Source: Saccharothrix carnea
GTDB lineage: Bacteria > Actinomycetota > Actinomycetes > Mycobacteriales > Pseudonocardiaceae
Length of the DNA: 64,000 nt
NCBI RefSeq assembly: GCF_003014735.1
Contig: NZ_PYAX01000003.1
Coordinates: forward strand, 434,001 to 498,000
Direction: 5' to 3'
Part shown: piece by piece, positions 1 to 14,124 of the stretch
How positions within the stretch are numbered: the stretch's first letter is position 1
Layout of the letters: every line of letters begins with the position of its first letter
Notes under the pieces: model-generated
The model's input: only the letters and a program-made list of their open reading frames with translations
Database searches by the model: none
What the model was told of the DNA's origin: nothing
Made by a program: the position numbers and the translations under genes

Positions 1-107
1 TCGGCGAGAATCGAGGTCCGACTTTCGCGAGCCGATTCGACCGGCCCGCGAAGAATAGGCCCGCGCTCGATCGCCCCTTTCTCCCGGTCGACCGGCGGAA
101 GCCTTTC

Positions 108-641
108 TCAGTGCCACTCCCGCACGGCGCGGCGGAGGATCTTCATCGCGGTGTAGACGCGCGATTTCACGGTACCCTCCGGAATGCCGAGCACCACCGC
201 CGCCTCACGCACCGTGCGACCGCGCACATAGGTCTCGTAGATCGCGGCGCGGTGCTCCTCGCCGAGCCTGCCGATCACGTCGTTGATCACCATGATGGAC
301 AGCCGCTGCTCGGTCCCGTCCGCGACCTCGACCGCGTCCGGGCTGGTCAGCTCTACTTCGCGGGGCCTGGCCTGCCTCGTACGCCACCCGTCGATGACGA
401 TCCTCCTCGCCACGGTGAGCAGCCAGCCGCGCAGCATCCGCGGGTCGCGGACCAGCGTCTCGGCGTTCTGCCACGCACGGATCAAGGTCTCCTGGACCAC
501 GTCCTCCGCCCACTGCCGGTCACGGTTGGTCAGACCGAGCACCTGGGCGTACAACACGCCTTTGAACTGCGCGTACAACGCGGTCACGAATTCTTCCCCG
601 GACCGCGCGTCGACCACCTGGACACCGCCTGCTGAATTCAT
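108..641 (-). CDS. ECF RNA polymerase sigma factor, SigL-like
   Basis: A 177-residue sigma-70 family factor that would direct RNA polymerase to a specific promoter set. The sigma-2 region lies at about residues 20-95 (AEDVVQETLIRAWQ, then LRGWLLTVARRIVIDGWR). The sigma-4 helix-turn-helix lies at about 115-172 (VREAAVVLGIPEGTVKSRVY). The start at 641 is preferred over an in-frame start at 722 because GGGAGG sits just upstream of the ATG and the extra residues look like shadow translation. Overall it resembles actinobacterial SigL-type factors. No anti-sigma gene is seen; it could lie beyond the window start. It diverges from the haem/ferredoxin gene at 843, which has an ECF-type promoter and may be its target (inference). 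Confidence 0.85.
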   Translation of the reverse strand: MNSAGGVQVVDARSGEEFVTALYAQFKGVLYAQVLGLTNRDRQWAEDVVQETLIRAWQNAETLVRDPRMLRGWLLTVARRIVIDGWRTRQARPREVELTSPDAVEVADGTEQRLSIMVINDVIGRLGEEHRAAIYETYVRGRTVREAAVVLGIPEGTVKSRVYTAMKILRRAVREWH

Positions 642-780
642 GGAGTAACCGACCTCCCGGGGTTCGCGCGCGGCGGGGCGAATGCGACCTGCCGGAAAGG
701 TACTACACGGCGGGGCGACCATGCGCGTTACTCGGAATTCGCCGTGTGAGGTAGATCACAGGTCTTGATTGAACGTTCTG

Positions 781-806
781 TCGAACCGTCGCGCGGCACG
801 TTCGTA
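781..806 (+). promoter_or_regulatory. candidate ECF-type promoter
   Basis: TCGAACC at 781-787 and CGTA at 803-806 are separated by 15 bases after GAACC. This matches the general GAAC/CGT layout of ECF-dependent promoters. It lies about 40 bases upstream of the GTG at 843 and faces away from the sigma factor gene. Confidence 0.4.
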
Positions 807-842
807 GTTCCTCTGCAGAAGGCTTTAACAGGGGGTGCGGAC

Positions 843-1646
843 GTGGTGCACGCGGTCTCCGAGCACGACGCCGGGGTGTGGGACGTCGCCACGCTGTCCG
901 GGCGGCTGGCGTACGTGGCGATGTGCCTGGCCGCGTGCTGGGGCGTGCTCACCGCCACCGGCTGGGTCCGCCGGATCACCGGGCGGTCCGCGTTGCGGGT
1001 GACCCACCAGGCGCTGGCGACGTTCGCGGTGGTCATGGCCGGGTCGCACGCGGTGTCGTTCCTGTTGCTGGACAACGGTTCCCCGGCGGCCTACCAGCTC
1101 GTGGTGCCGCTCGTCGGCGGTGGCGAGGTGCGGCACGCGCTGGGCGTGGTCGGGCTGGAGCTCGTGCTCGCCGCCTCGGTGACGGCCGCGTTGCGGCGCA
1201 CCGCGTTCCACCGCGACTGGCTGCGCCTGCACCGGCTCGCGTACGTGGGCGTGTGGCTGGGCGCGATGCACGCGTGGCTGGGCGCGTCCGCGAGCGGGCA
1301 CGTGGCCGTGGTGTGGTTGGGCGGTATCACCGTGCTCATGCCCGCGGTGACGCTGACCGTGCTGCGGTTCCTGCCGCCGCCGCTGCTCGTGCGGCTGGGC
1401 CTGGTCGAGGCCGACCCGCCGGCGCGGCCCGAGCCCACCGGTGTCCGGGTGGCCGTCGACCACGACCGGTGCGGGCACTACGCGTTGTGCCAGGCGCAGG
1501 CGCCCAAGGTGTTCCGGCTGCTGGAGGACGGGCGGCTGCGCTACGCCCGCAACCCCGACGCCGACCAGGCGCCGCAGGTGCGTGCCGCGGCGCGGGTGTG
1601 CCCGATGCGCGCGATCCGGGTCGACGCGGTGCAGGCCCGCCCGTGA
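843..1646 (+). CDS. ferric-reductase-like membrane protein with C-terminal ferredoxin domain
   Basis: A 267-residue fusion. The first ~190 residues form about six membrane segments of the ferric-reductase/cytochrome b type, with membrane-embedded histidines (VTHQ, GSHAVS, LHRLAYVGVWLGAMH) that could ligate haem. The C-terminal ~70 residues are a small ferredoxin with DRCGHYALC and VCPMRAIRV, giving three cysteines, which suggests a [3Fe-4S] cluster. It probably moves electrons across or along the membrane; substrate and partners are unknown. The GTG at 843 follows AGGGGG. An in-frame ATG at 765 would overlap the putative promoter. It ends 4 bases before the convergent radical SAM gene. Confidence 0.75.
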   Translation: MVHAVSEHDAGVWDVATLSGRLAYVAMCLAACWGVLTATGWVRRITGRSALRVTHQALATFAVVMAGSHAVSFLLLDNGSPAAYQLVVPLVGGGEVRHALGVVGLELVLAASVTAALRRTAFHRDWLRLHRLAYVGVWLGAMHAWLGASASGHVAVVWLGGITVLMPAVTLTVLRFLPPPLLVRLGLVEADPPARPEPTGVRVAVDHDRCGHYALCQAQAPKVFRLLEDGRLRYARNPDADQAPQVRAAARVCPMRAIRVDAVQARP

Positions 1647-1650
1647 GCGG

Positions 1651-3615
1651 TCAGCCCTTGGTCAACGCCGGGTTGCGCACGGGCGAGCCCTTGCCGACCG
1701 GCGAGATCGGCAGCAGCGTCCGACCGGTGGGCCCGACCTCGATGTCGGTGCCCATGGCCGGGCACACACCGCAGTCGAAGCACGGCGTCCAGCGGCAGTC
1801 GTCCTGCTCGCGCTCGTCCAGCGCGTCCTGCCAGTCCGCCCAGAGCCACTCCTTGTCCAGGCCCGAGTCCAGGTGGTCCCAGGGCAGGACTTCCAGCTCC
1901 TCGCGCTCCCGCGTGGTGAACCAGGCCAGGTCCACGCCCAACGGGGGCAGCTCGGCCTCGGCCGCCTGCACCCAGCGGTCGTAGGAGAAGTGCTCGGACC
2001 AGCCGTCGAACCGGCCGCCCTCGCGCCACACCCGCTCGATCACCAGGCCGATGCGCCGGTCGCCGCGCGAGAGCAGGCCTTCGATCAGCGACGGCTTGCC
2101 GTCGTGGTAGCGCATGCCGATGTTGCGGCCCAGCGCGCGGTCCGAGTTCACCGCGTCACGCAGCTTCTTCAGCCGGTCGTCCACCGTGTCCGGGTCGCAC
2201 TGGGCGGCCCACTGGAACGGGGTGTGCGGCTTGGGCACGAACCCGCCGATGGAGATCGTGCAGCGGATGTCCTTGCGGCCGGAGACCTCGCGGCCCGCGC
2301 GGATGACGTTCTTGGCCATCTCCGCGATCTGCAGCACGTCGTCGTCGGTCTCGGTGGGCAGGCCGCACATGAAGTACAGCTTCACCTGCCGCCAGCCCGC
2401 GCTGAACGCCGCGCTGACCGTGCGGATGAGGTCTTCCTCCGACACCATCTTGTTGATCACGCGCCGGAGGCGTTCGCTGCCGCCCTCCGGGGCGAACGTG
2501 AGGCCCGAGCGGCGGCCGTTGCGGGACAGCTCGTTCGCCAGGTCGATGTTGAACGCGTCCACCCGGGTCGACGGCAGCGACAGGCTCGTGTTCGTGCCCT
2601 CGTAGCGGTCGGCGAGGCCCTTGGTGATCTCGGCGATCTCCGAGTGGTCCGCGCTGGACAGGGACAGCAGGCCGACCTCCTCGAACCCGGTCGCCTCCAG
2701 ACCGCGCTGCACCATCGCGCCGATGCCCTCGATGGACCGCTCGCGCACCGGGCGGGTGATCATGCCCGCCTGGCAGAACCGGCAGCCGCGCGTGCAGCCG
2801 CGGAAGATCTCCACGCTCATCCGCTCGTGCACGCTCTCCGCGAGCGGCACCAGCGGCTGCTTCGGGTACGGCCACGCGTCGAGGTCCATCGTGGTCCGCT
2901 TGAACACCCGGTACGGCACCCGCTCGCGGTTGGGCACCACGCGCTGGATGCGGCCGTCCGGCAGGTACTCGACGTCGTAGAACCGGGGCACGTAGATGCC
3001 GCCGGTCTCGGCGAGCCTGGTCAGGATCTCGTCCCGACCGCCCGGACGGCCCTCGGCCTTCCACGCGCGGACGATGTCGGTGATCTCCAGGACGGCTTCC
3101 TCGCCGTCACCGAGCACGGCCGCGTCGATGAACGGCGAGATCGGCTCCGGGTTGAACGCCGCGTGCCCGCCCGCCACCACGATCGGGTGATCCTCGGTGC
3201 GGTCGGCGGCGTGCAGCGGGATGCCGGCCAGGTCCAGCGCGTTGAGCAGGTTCGTGTAGCCCAGCTCGGTCGCGAAGCTGACCCCGAGCAGGTCGAACGC
3301 GCCGACCGGCCGGTGGCCGTCCACGGTGAACTGCGGCACGCCGTGCTCGCGCATCAGCTTCTCGAGGTCGGGCCACACCGCGTAGGTCCGCTCGGCCAGC
3401 ACGTCCGGCTGCTCGTTGAGGACCTCGTAGAGGATCATGACGCCCTGGTTGGGCAACCCCACCTCGTAGGCGTCCGGGTACATCAGCGCCCACCGCACCG
3501 CGGCGGCGTCCCAGTCCTTCACGGTGGCGTTGAGTTCCCCGCCGACGTACTGCACCGGCTTGGACACCCTCGGCAGCAGGGGTTCCAGGGCGGGGAAGAC
3601 CGACTCGACACTCAC
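1651..3615 (-). CDS. B12-binding domain radical SAM protein, TIGR03960 family
   Basis: A 654-residue protein with an N-terminal cobalamin-binding-like domain followed by a radical SAM core. The iron-sulfur motif is GCTRGCRFCQAG (CxxxCxxC) near residue 270. Further typical segments are TFAPEGGSERLRRVINK and YFMCGLPTETDDDV. The C-terminus adds a Cys cluster (CRWTPCFDCGVCPAMG). Many bacteria place this family beside a TIGR03936/DUF2344 gene and ribonuclease E/G, but here neither is adjacent. The reaction is not established for the family as far as I know. The GTG at 3615 is the only well-placed start. Confidence 0.85.
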   Translation of the reverse strand: MSVESVFPALEPLLPRVSKPVQYVGGELNATVKDWDAAAVRWALMYPDAYEVGLPNQGVMILYEVLNEQPDVLAERTYAVWPDLEKLMREHGVPQFTVDGHRPVGAFDLLGVSFATELGYTNLLNALDLAGIPLHAADRTEDHPIVVAGGHAAFNPEPISPFIDAAVLGDGEEAVLEITDIVRAWKAEGRPGGRDEILTRLAETGGIYVPRFYDVEYLPDGRIQRVVPNRERVPYRVFKRTTMDLDAWPYPKQPLVPLAESVHERMSVEIFRGCTRGCRFCQAGMITRPVRERSIEGIGAMVQRGLEATGFEEVGLLSLSSADHSEIAEITKGLADRYEGTNTSLSLPSTRVDAFNIDLANELSRNGRRSGLTFAPEGGSERLRRVINKMVSEEDLIRTVSAAFSAGWRQVKLYFMCGLPTETDDDVLQIAEMAKNVIRAGREVSGRKDIRCTISIGGFVPKPHTPFQWAAQCDPDTVDDRLKKLRDAVNSDRALGRNIGMRYHDGKPSLIEGLLSRGDRRIGLVIERVWREGGRFDGWSEHFSYDRWVQAAEAELPPLGVDLAWFTTREREELEVLPWDHLDSGLDKEWLWADWQDALDEREQDDCRWTPCFDCGVCPAMGTDIEVGPTGRTLLPISPVGKGSPVRNPALTKG

Positions 3616-3646
3616 ACGACCAGGGTAACGGCAGCGCCGGCGCGCA

Positions 3647-4057
3647 TCAGAACAGCGGTCCGGTGACGGTGAGGCCCAGTTCGGAGCCGGGGCCCGCGTA
3701 CAGGCCGAAGAACATCAGCGCGCCGCCCGCGAGGCCCAGGTCCTTGTTGAACTGGATCATCTCCATCTGCTTGGCCTGCGGGTCGGTCTCCTTCCAGAAG
3801 TTGTGCATGAGGAACGCCGTGGGCAGCAGGAACAGCACCAGCAGCAACGCGCCGAGATCCGCCCACACGCCCAGGAGCAGCATCAACCCGCCGATGACCA
3901 TGAGCACGCCGCTGCCGAACGTGGCGGCTTTCGCCGAGGGGACGCCCTTGGACGCGGCGTAGCCGGCCATGGCCGCGGTCTGCGTGAGGTGGCCCATCGC
4001 CGAGCCGAAGAACAGGAACACGAACAGGATGCGGCCGATGAGTGCGATGACGTCCAT
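3647..4057 (-). CDS. DoxX family membrane protein
   Basis: A 136-residue protein with four predicted membrane segments, opening with IALIGRILFVFLFFGSAMGHLTQT and including GVLMVIGGLMLLLGVWADLGALLLVLFLLPTAF, which is the usual DoxX layout. The conserved KETDPQAKQMEMIQFNKDLGLAGGALMFF stretch is typical of actinobacterial DoxX proteins. Members are linked to redox or membrane-quinone processes, but a specific role cannot be read here. It lies between the radical SAM gene and the ABC exporter, with a 42-base gap on the exporter side, so it may be the last gene of that transcript. Confidence 0.8.
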   Translation of the reverse strand: MDVIALIGRILFVFLFFGSAMGHLTQTAAMAGYAASKGVPSAKAATFGSGVLMVIGGLMLLLGVWADLGALLLVLFLLPTAFLMHNFWKETDPQAKQMEMIQFNKDLGLAGGALMFFGLYAGPGSELGLTVTGPLF

Positions 4058-4099
4058 GACGACCTCCGGTACTCGGGGTTCGTCCAGTGTTCGCGCGGC

Positions 4100-4963
4100 T
4101 CAGGTCAGCAGCAACTTGCCGAGCCTGCGTGCGGCGACAACCACTCCGACGACTGCCATCACGACGAAGTACGCGACGTTCACCAACGCGCCCCAGCCGA
4201 CATAACCCGTGGTCAGCGCCCTCATCAGCTCGATGGCGTGGTAGAGCGGCGTCCACTGCACCACGGTCTGCAACCAGCCCGGGTAGACCGACAGCGGGTA
4301 GAACGTGGTCGAGAACAGGAACAGCGGCATCACGGCCAGTTGCACCAGGTCGAAGTCCTGCCACGAGCGCATGAACGTGGACGCGGCCATGCCGACCGCC
4401 GCGAACGCCAGCGCGACGAGCAGGCACGCGGGCAGCGCCAGCAGCGCCCACGGCGAGCTGACCAGCCCGAACCCGAGCATGACCACGATGAACCCGGCCG
4501 AGTACAGGCCGCCGCGGATGAGGCACCACGCGGCTTCGCCGAGGGCGATGTCGACCGGGCCGAGCGGGGTGGCCAGCACGGCGTCGTAGGTCTTGGCGTA
4601 CTTGAACTTGAAGAACAGGTTGAACGTGGCCTCGAACACCGCGCCGTTCATCGCCGAGGCGGCCAGCAGGGCGGGCGCGACGAACTCGGCGTACGGCATC
4701 GGCCCGCCGGGGCCCGCGACCGTGGTGACCAGCTGCCCCAGGCCGTAGCCGAGGGAGAACAGGAAGAACAGCGGCTCGAAGAACCCGGACAGCACCGACA
4801 TCCAGCCGCGCGTGCTGACCAGGTACGAGCGTTCGACCAGGACGTGGGCGCGGCCCGCGTACAGGCCCGGCGGGACGATCCGGAGCAGCAGACCGGCACG
4901 GCCGCGCGGCGCGGCGGACGGGCTCGGCGCGGGCACGTCGGTCGTGGAGGTCTCGTTGGTCAT
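4100..4963 (-). CDS. ABC-2 type exporter permease, NodJ-like (second permease)
   Basis: A 287-residue membrane protein with six predicted segments. Typical stretches are FFEPLFFLFSLGYGLGQLV, FKYAKTYDAVLATPLGPVDI and the late FSTTFYPLSVYPGWLQTVVQWTPLYHAIELMRAL, as in NodJ/lipooligosaccharide-type exporters. The ATG at 4963 overlaps the stop of the upstream permease (ATGA), giving translational coupling. With the other permease and the ATPase it should form one exporter. The substrate is unknown; NodIJ-type and drug-export systems share this layout. Confidence 0.85.
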   Translation of the reverse strand: MTNETSTTDVPAPSPSAAPRGRAGLLLRIVPPGLYAGRAHVLVERSYLVSTRGWMSVLSGFFEPLFFLFSLGYGLGQLVTTVAGPGGPMPYAEFVAPALLAASAMNGAVFEATFNLFFKFKYAKTYDAVLATPLGPVDIALGEAAWCLIRGGLYSAGFIVVMLGFGLVSSPWALLALPACLLVALAFAAVGMAASTFMRSWQDFDLVQLAVMPLFLFSTTFYPLSVYPGWLQTVVQWTPLYHAIELMRALTTGYVGWGALVNVAYFVVMAVVGVVVAARRLGKLLLT

Positions 4964-5748
4964 ACGGCCAGCCTCCGGCGGAAGTAGCGGCGGCCCAGGA
5001 GCACGCCGAGCGCGACCAGGGCGGACAGGTAGGCGACGTGGCCCAGCGCCGGCAGCAGGCGCAGGGTGCCGAACGTCGCGCCGCGGGCCAGCTCGATGCC
5101 GTGCCAGACGGGGGTGAGCCAGGCCAGCGGGTGGATCCAGGCCGGCAGCTGGCTCAGCGGGAAGAAACCGCCGGTGAACAGCGTCATCGGCATCACCAGG
5201 AAGCGGAAGATCGCGTTGAACGAGTCCGGCTTCTCCCGGGTGGCGGTGAAGGCGACCGCGGGCGCGCTGAACGCCATGCCCGCCAGCGCCGCGAACGGCA
5301 CCGCCAGCACCGCCATCGGGCTGCTGATCGCGCCCAGGGCGACCGCGATGAGCAGGAACACGGCGGTGCCCGTCACCAGGCGCAGCGCGATCCACAGCAG
5401 CTGGCCGTGCAGCACCTGCGCGGGCGTGATCGGGGTGGCCACCGCCGCCAGGTACGTGCGCTGCCACTTGAACGCCGAGAAGACCGCCCACGTCGACTCG
5501 AACACGGCGTTCTGCACGGCGGTGATGACCAGCAGCGCCGGCGCGAGGTACACCAGGTAGGGGTGGCCGCCGGTGGCCTCGCCCTCCCGCACCTGCGAGC
5601 CGAAGCCGACGCCCATGGCCAGCAGGAACAGCACCGGTTGCAGGAAGTTCGAGATCACCGTGGCCCGCCAGTTGCGGCGGTACCAGGTCCAGTGGTGCTC
5701 CACCGCGATCAGCGGTGCGCGCCACGGGCTGACGACGTGCGTGCTCAT
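4960..5748 (-). CDS. ABC-2 type exporter permease, NodJ-like (first permease)
   Basis: A 262-residue paralogue of the next gene, with FSAFKWQRTYLAAVATPITPAQVLHGQLLW and FTGGFFPLSQLPAWIHPLAWLTPVWHGIELARG. Two different ABC-2 permeases encoded side by side point to a heterodimeric membrane channel. It begins one base after the stop of the ATPase gene (TGA-G-ATG) and overlaps the second permease by four bases, so the three genes are one operon read from 6700 to 4100. Confidence 0.85.
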   Translation of the reverse strand: MSTHVVSPWRAPLIAVEHHWTWYRRNWRATVISNFLQPVLFLLAMGVGFGSQVREGEATGGHPYLVYLAPALLVITAVQNAVFESTWAVFSAFKWQRTYLAAVATPITPAQVLHGQLLWIALRLVTGTAVFLLIAVALGAISSPMAVLAVPFAALAGMAFSAPAVAFTATREKPDSFNAIFRFLVMPMTLFTGGFFPLSQLPAWIHPLAWLTPVWHGIELARGATFGTLRLLPALGHVAYLSALVALGVLLGRRYFRRRLAV

Positions 5749-5749
5749 C

Positions 5750-6700
5750 TCAGTCCACCAACGTCCGGCCGGTCAGGCGGAGGAACACGTCCTCCAGCGT
5801 GCTGCGGCGCACCAGGCTGGACACCGGCCGCACGCCCCGCGCGTGCGCCGCCGCCAGCGCCGCCTCGCCGTCCGAGGTGTAGAGCAGCACCCGGTCGGGC
5901 AGCACCTCGATCCGTTCGGCCAGGTCACGCACCTCGTCACCGCTCTGCTCGCCCGGCGGGAAGCGCAGCTCCAAGACCTCTTTCGTGGAGTAGCGGCGGA
6001 TCAGCTCGCCCGGCGAGCCCTCGGCCGCGATCCGGCCGCCGTCCATCACCACCAGCCGGTCGCACAGCTGCTCGGCCTCGTCCATGTAGTGCGTGGTGAT
6101 GATCAGCGTGACGCCGGACTGCTTGAGCCGGAACAGCCGGTCCCACAGCAGGTGGCGGGCCTGCGGGTCCAGGCCCGTGGTCGGCTCGTCGAGCAGCAGC
6201 AGGTCGGGGTCGTTGACCAGGGAGCGGGCGATGGTGAGCCGCCGCTTCATGCCGCCCGACAGCGGCTCCACCTCGGCGTCGGCCCGGTCGCTGAGCTGGG
6301 CGAACTCCATCAGCTCCGTCGCCTTGGCCCGCACCGCGGACCGGGACAGGCCGAAGTAGCGGCCGTAGACCTGCAGGTTCTGCCGGACGGTCAGCTCGGT
6401 GTCGAGGTTGTCCTGCTGCGGCACCACGCCGATGCGGGCACGGATGCGCGGGCCGTCGGTGTCCGGGTCCAGGCCGAGCACGCGCAGCTCGCCGCCGGTG
6501 CGCGGTGACACGCACGACACCATCCGCATGGTCGACGACTTGCCCGCGCCGTTGGGCCCGAGGAAGCCGAACGCCTCGCCCCGGCTCACCTCGACGTCGA
6601 TGCCCCGGACGGCTTCGAAGGAGCCGAAGTGCTTGGTCAGGCCCTTGGCGTTGACGAGCGTGGAGGTCACGCTCGTCACGGTAGCGGCGGGGTCCGACAT
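5750..6700 (-). CDS. ABC exporter ATP-binding protein, NodI/DrrA-like
   Basis: A 316-residue ATPase. Walker A is GPNGAGKSST near residue 50, the signature is LSGGMKRRLTIARSL, and Walker B is LLLLDEPTTGLD, followed by the H-loop TTHYMDEAEQL. The C-terminal ~80 residues form the regulatory extension seen in DrrA/NodI/CcmA-type ATPases. It is the first gene of the three-gene exporter operon. Its ATG at 6700 is only 26 bases from the divergent GNAT gene, so the two promoters must overlap or lie within coding sequence. Confidence 0.9.
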   Translation of the reverse strand: MSDPAATVTSVTSTLVNAKGLTKHFGSFEAVRGIDVEVSRGEAFGFLGPNGAGKSSTMRMVSCVSPRTGGELRVLGLDPDTDGPRIRARIGVVPQQDNLDTELTVRQNLQVYGRYFGLSRSAVRAKATELMEFAQLSDRADAEVEPLSGGMKRRLTIARSLVNDPDLLLLDEPTTGLDPQARHLLWDRLFRLKQSGVTLIITTHYMDEAEQLCDRLVVMDGGRIAAEGSPGELIRRYSTKEVLELRFPPGEQSGDEVRDLAERIEVLPDRVLLYTSDGEAALAAAHARGVRPVSSLVRRSTLEDVFLRLTGRTLVD

Positions 6701-6726
6701 TCCCGGAACCGTTTTAGGGTGGCGCC

Positions 6727-7317
6727 GTGGAGATCGAGCTCGGTTGGCCGGTGCGGGCCGACGAACGACTTCGGGCCGAAGTGCACGAGGTGCTGCACGC
6801 CGTGGTGGCCGCGGGCGGTGCCATCGGCTGGCAGGCGCCGCCGGGGCGCGCGGAGACGGGCGCGTGGCTGGACGGCGTGCTCGCGTCGCCTTCGGACGGT
6901 GCGCTCGTCGTGGCGCGGGTGGACGGTGTGCTGCGCGGCACGGCGACGTGGAAGCGGTCGGAGAGCGAGGTGTTCCGGCACATGGCCGAGGTGCGGCGGG
7001 TCACCGCGCACCCGGCGGCACGGGGACTCGGGCTCGGCGCGCGGCTGCTGGGCGCGGTCGTCGAGCACGCCCGCGCGGCCGGGCTGGAGATGCTGACCCT
7101 GGGCGTGCGCGGCAACAACCACGGCGCGATCCAGCTGTACGAGAGCCTGGGCTTCCGCGAGTGGGGCCGCCTGCCGAACGTGATCGCGGTGGGCGACGTC
7201 CGGTTCGACGACGTGCGCATGTACCTGCCGCTGGGCCACCGCCCCGGCGTCGTCCTGCACGGCTCGGCCCCGGGCGGCCTGGGTTCGTCCCCGGTGCGCG
7301 CCTCGGTCGGCGGATAG
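6727..7317 (+). CDS. GNAT family N-acetyltransferase
   Basis: A 196-residue protein. The acetyl-CoA-binding segment is VRRVTAHPAARGLGLGARLLGAVVEHA (R/Q-x-x-G-x-G/A type) at about residues 97-123, followed by LTLGVRGNNHGAIQLYESLGFREWGR, the usual end of the fold. The acceptor is unknown. The GTG at 6727 is preceded by TTAGGGTGG, a modest ribosome binding site. The last ~20 residues are low-complexity and may be an untidy extension. It converges on ndk across a hairpin terminator. Confidence 0.8.
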   Translation: MEIELGWPVRADERLRAEVHEVLHAVVAAGGAIGWQAPPGRAETGAWLDGVLASPSDGALVVARVDGVLRGTATWKRSESEVFRHMAEVRRVTAHPAARGLGLGARLLGAVVEHARAAGLEMLTLGVRGNNHGAIQLYESLGFREWGRLPNVIAVGDVRFDDVRMYLPLGHRPGVVLHGSAPGGLGSSPVRASVGG

Positions 7318-7322
7318 CGCGA

Positions 7323-7351
7323 CGGCCCGGACCGCGTGGCGATCCGGGCCG
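7323..7351. terminator. bidirectional hairpin terminator
   Basis: A perfect 9-base stem (CGGCCCGGA at 7323-7331, TCCGGGCCG at 7343-7351) with an 11-base loop lies between the convergent GNAT and ndk genes. No T-tract follows, as is common in high-GC actinobacteria. Confidence 0.6.
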
Positions 7352-7365
7352 TTCGGTTCAGCCGC

Positions 7366-7776
7366 TCAGAGGTTCGGGAACCAGAGCTTGATCTCGCGCT
7401 CGGCCGACTCCGGCGAGTCCGAGCCGTGGACCAGGTTGAACTGGACCTCCAGGCCGAAGTCGCCGCGGATCGTGCCGGGGGTGGCCTTCTCGACCGGGTC
7501 GGTGCCACCGGCCAGCTGGCGGAACGCCGAGATGGCCCGCGAGCCCTCCACGACCAGCGCGACCAGCGGACCGCCGGTGATGAACTCCACCAGGTCGTTG
7601 TAGAACGGCTTGCCGTCGTGCTCGGCGTAGTGCTGTTCGGCGGTCGCGCGGTCCACGACGCGCAGTTCGAGCGCGGCCAGCTTCAGGCCCTTGCGCTCGA
7701 TGCGGGAGATGACCTCGCCGACCAGGCCACGGCTGACGCCGTCGGGCTTGACCAGGACCAGGGTGCGCTCGCTCAC
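7366..7776 (-). CDS. ndk: nucleoside diphosphate kinase
   Basis: A 136-residue enzyme of standard length that transfers the terminal phosphate of ATP onto nucleoside diphosphates through a phospho-histidine. The opening [21 protein letters not shown] and the active-site segment [21 protein letters not shown] are diagnostic; the histidine of VHGSDS is catalytic. The GTG at 7776 begins the conserved N-terminus; upstream in-frame sequence is not conserved-looking. It stands alone here, whereas in many relatives ndk follows folC and a DUF4233 gene; here those lie 8 kb away. Confidence 0.95.
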   Translation of the reverse strand: MSERTLVLVKPDGVSRGLVGEVISRIERKGLKLAALELRVVDRATAEQHYAEHDGKPFYNDLVEFITGGPLVALVVEGSRAISAFRQLAGGTDPVEKATPGTIRGDFGLEVQFNLVHGSDSPESAEREIKLWFPNL

Positions 7777-7839
7777 GGCGGTCAGTACTCCTTCGTACGG
7801 GATTGTGCAACTCGGTAGAGGGTAGCCGGAGCTGCGATA

Positions 7840-8477
7840 GTGCCGGCCGTGACCACCGAGAAGCCCCACCCGGGGAGCACCCTCACCGGAGCGGCGGTGC
7901 TGTTCGTGCTGCTGCGGTTGCTCGCGGTGTCGCACTACGACTGGCACACGGCGTTCGCGTTGCTGCACACGCTGGACCTGGAGGACGCGCCGGGCCTGTT
8001 CCTGGGCACGTTCATGGCGGACGCGGGGATCAGCAGTGCGTTGCTGGTGGTGATGGTGCCGTTGACGGTGTTCTACGCGGTCGGGCGGCGTTCCCGGGCG
8101 GCACCGCTCGCGGTGGCCGTGCTGGTGGCGTTCCTGGTGGCGCACGTGCTCTCGTACCACCGGTGGTGGGTGCCGGTCGGTGCGGTGGTGTTGACGGTGC
8201 TGCTGGTGTTCGTGGAACGGATGCGGCGGTTGCACGAGCAGATGGACTTCGTGCTGCGCCGGTTCGGCTACCTGGTGGGCGCGGTGGCGTTGGTGGTGGC
8301 GGCGGTGGTCGCCACGCCGTGGGTGCCGTTGGAGCGGATCGAGACCGGCGACGGCACGGTCGAGGCGTACGTGATGGAGACCAGTCCGGGGTTCCTGAAA
8401 GTGCTCGGCGCGCAGGAGCGGGGGTTCCGCATCCTGCGCGCCGAGGACGTCCGGTCACGCGTCGAGTTGGCCGATCA

Positions 8478-8481
<4 letters not shown>
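7840..8481 (+). CDS. hypothetical membrane protein
   Basis: A 213-residue protein I do not recognise. It has about five hydrophobic segments ([72 protein letters not shown]). A ~50-residue non-membrane C-terminus follows ([27 protein letters not shown]). The start could be GTG 7840 or GTG 7849; GGAG at about 7827 favours 7840. Its TAG shares CTAG with the stop of the convergent pullulanase gene, leaving no intergenic space. Confidence 0.6.
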
Positions 8482-13997
<5,516 letters not shown>

Positions 13998-14010
13998 CGC
14001 GACCTCCTTG

Positions 14011-14115
14011 TCGCAAGAATTTGCAACCCCGCCCCGGCGGAGCGCCGGGACGGAGTGCACAAAACCACGACAATCTCAGCCGGGACAAGGCCCAGACGGC
14101 TGCAACTCCTTGCAG
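14011..14115 (-). promoter_or_regulatory. paired operator-like palindromes upstream of pulA
   Basis: Two short palindromes share one design. TCGCAA-GAAT-TTGCAA is at 14011-14026, next to the pulA ribosome binding site. CTGCAA-CTCC-TTGCAG is at 14100-14115. Both are GCAA-N4-TTGC with centres about 89 bases apart. They resemble LacI/GalR-family sugar-repressor operators; CTTGCA elements are known for the Streptomyces maltose repressor MalR. Control of pulA by a MalR-like protein is inference. Confidence 0.45.
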
Positions 14116-14124
14116 ATCCTTACA

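Noticed and set aside
642..722. N-terminal extension of the sigma factor to 722
   Set aside because: The added 27 residues are Pro/Arg-rich shadow and the ATG at 641 has a good ribosome binding site.
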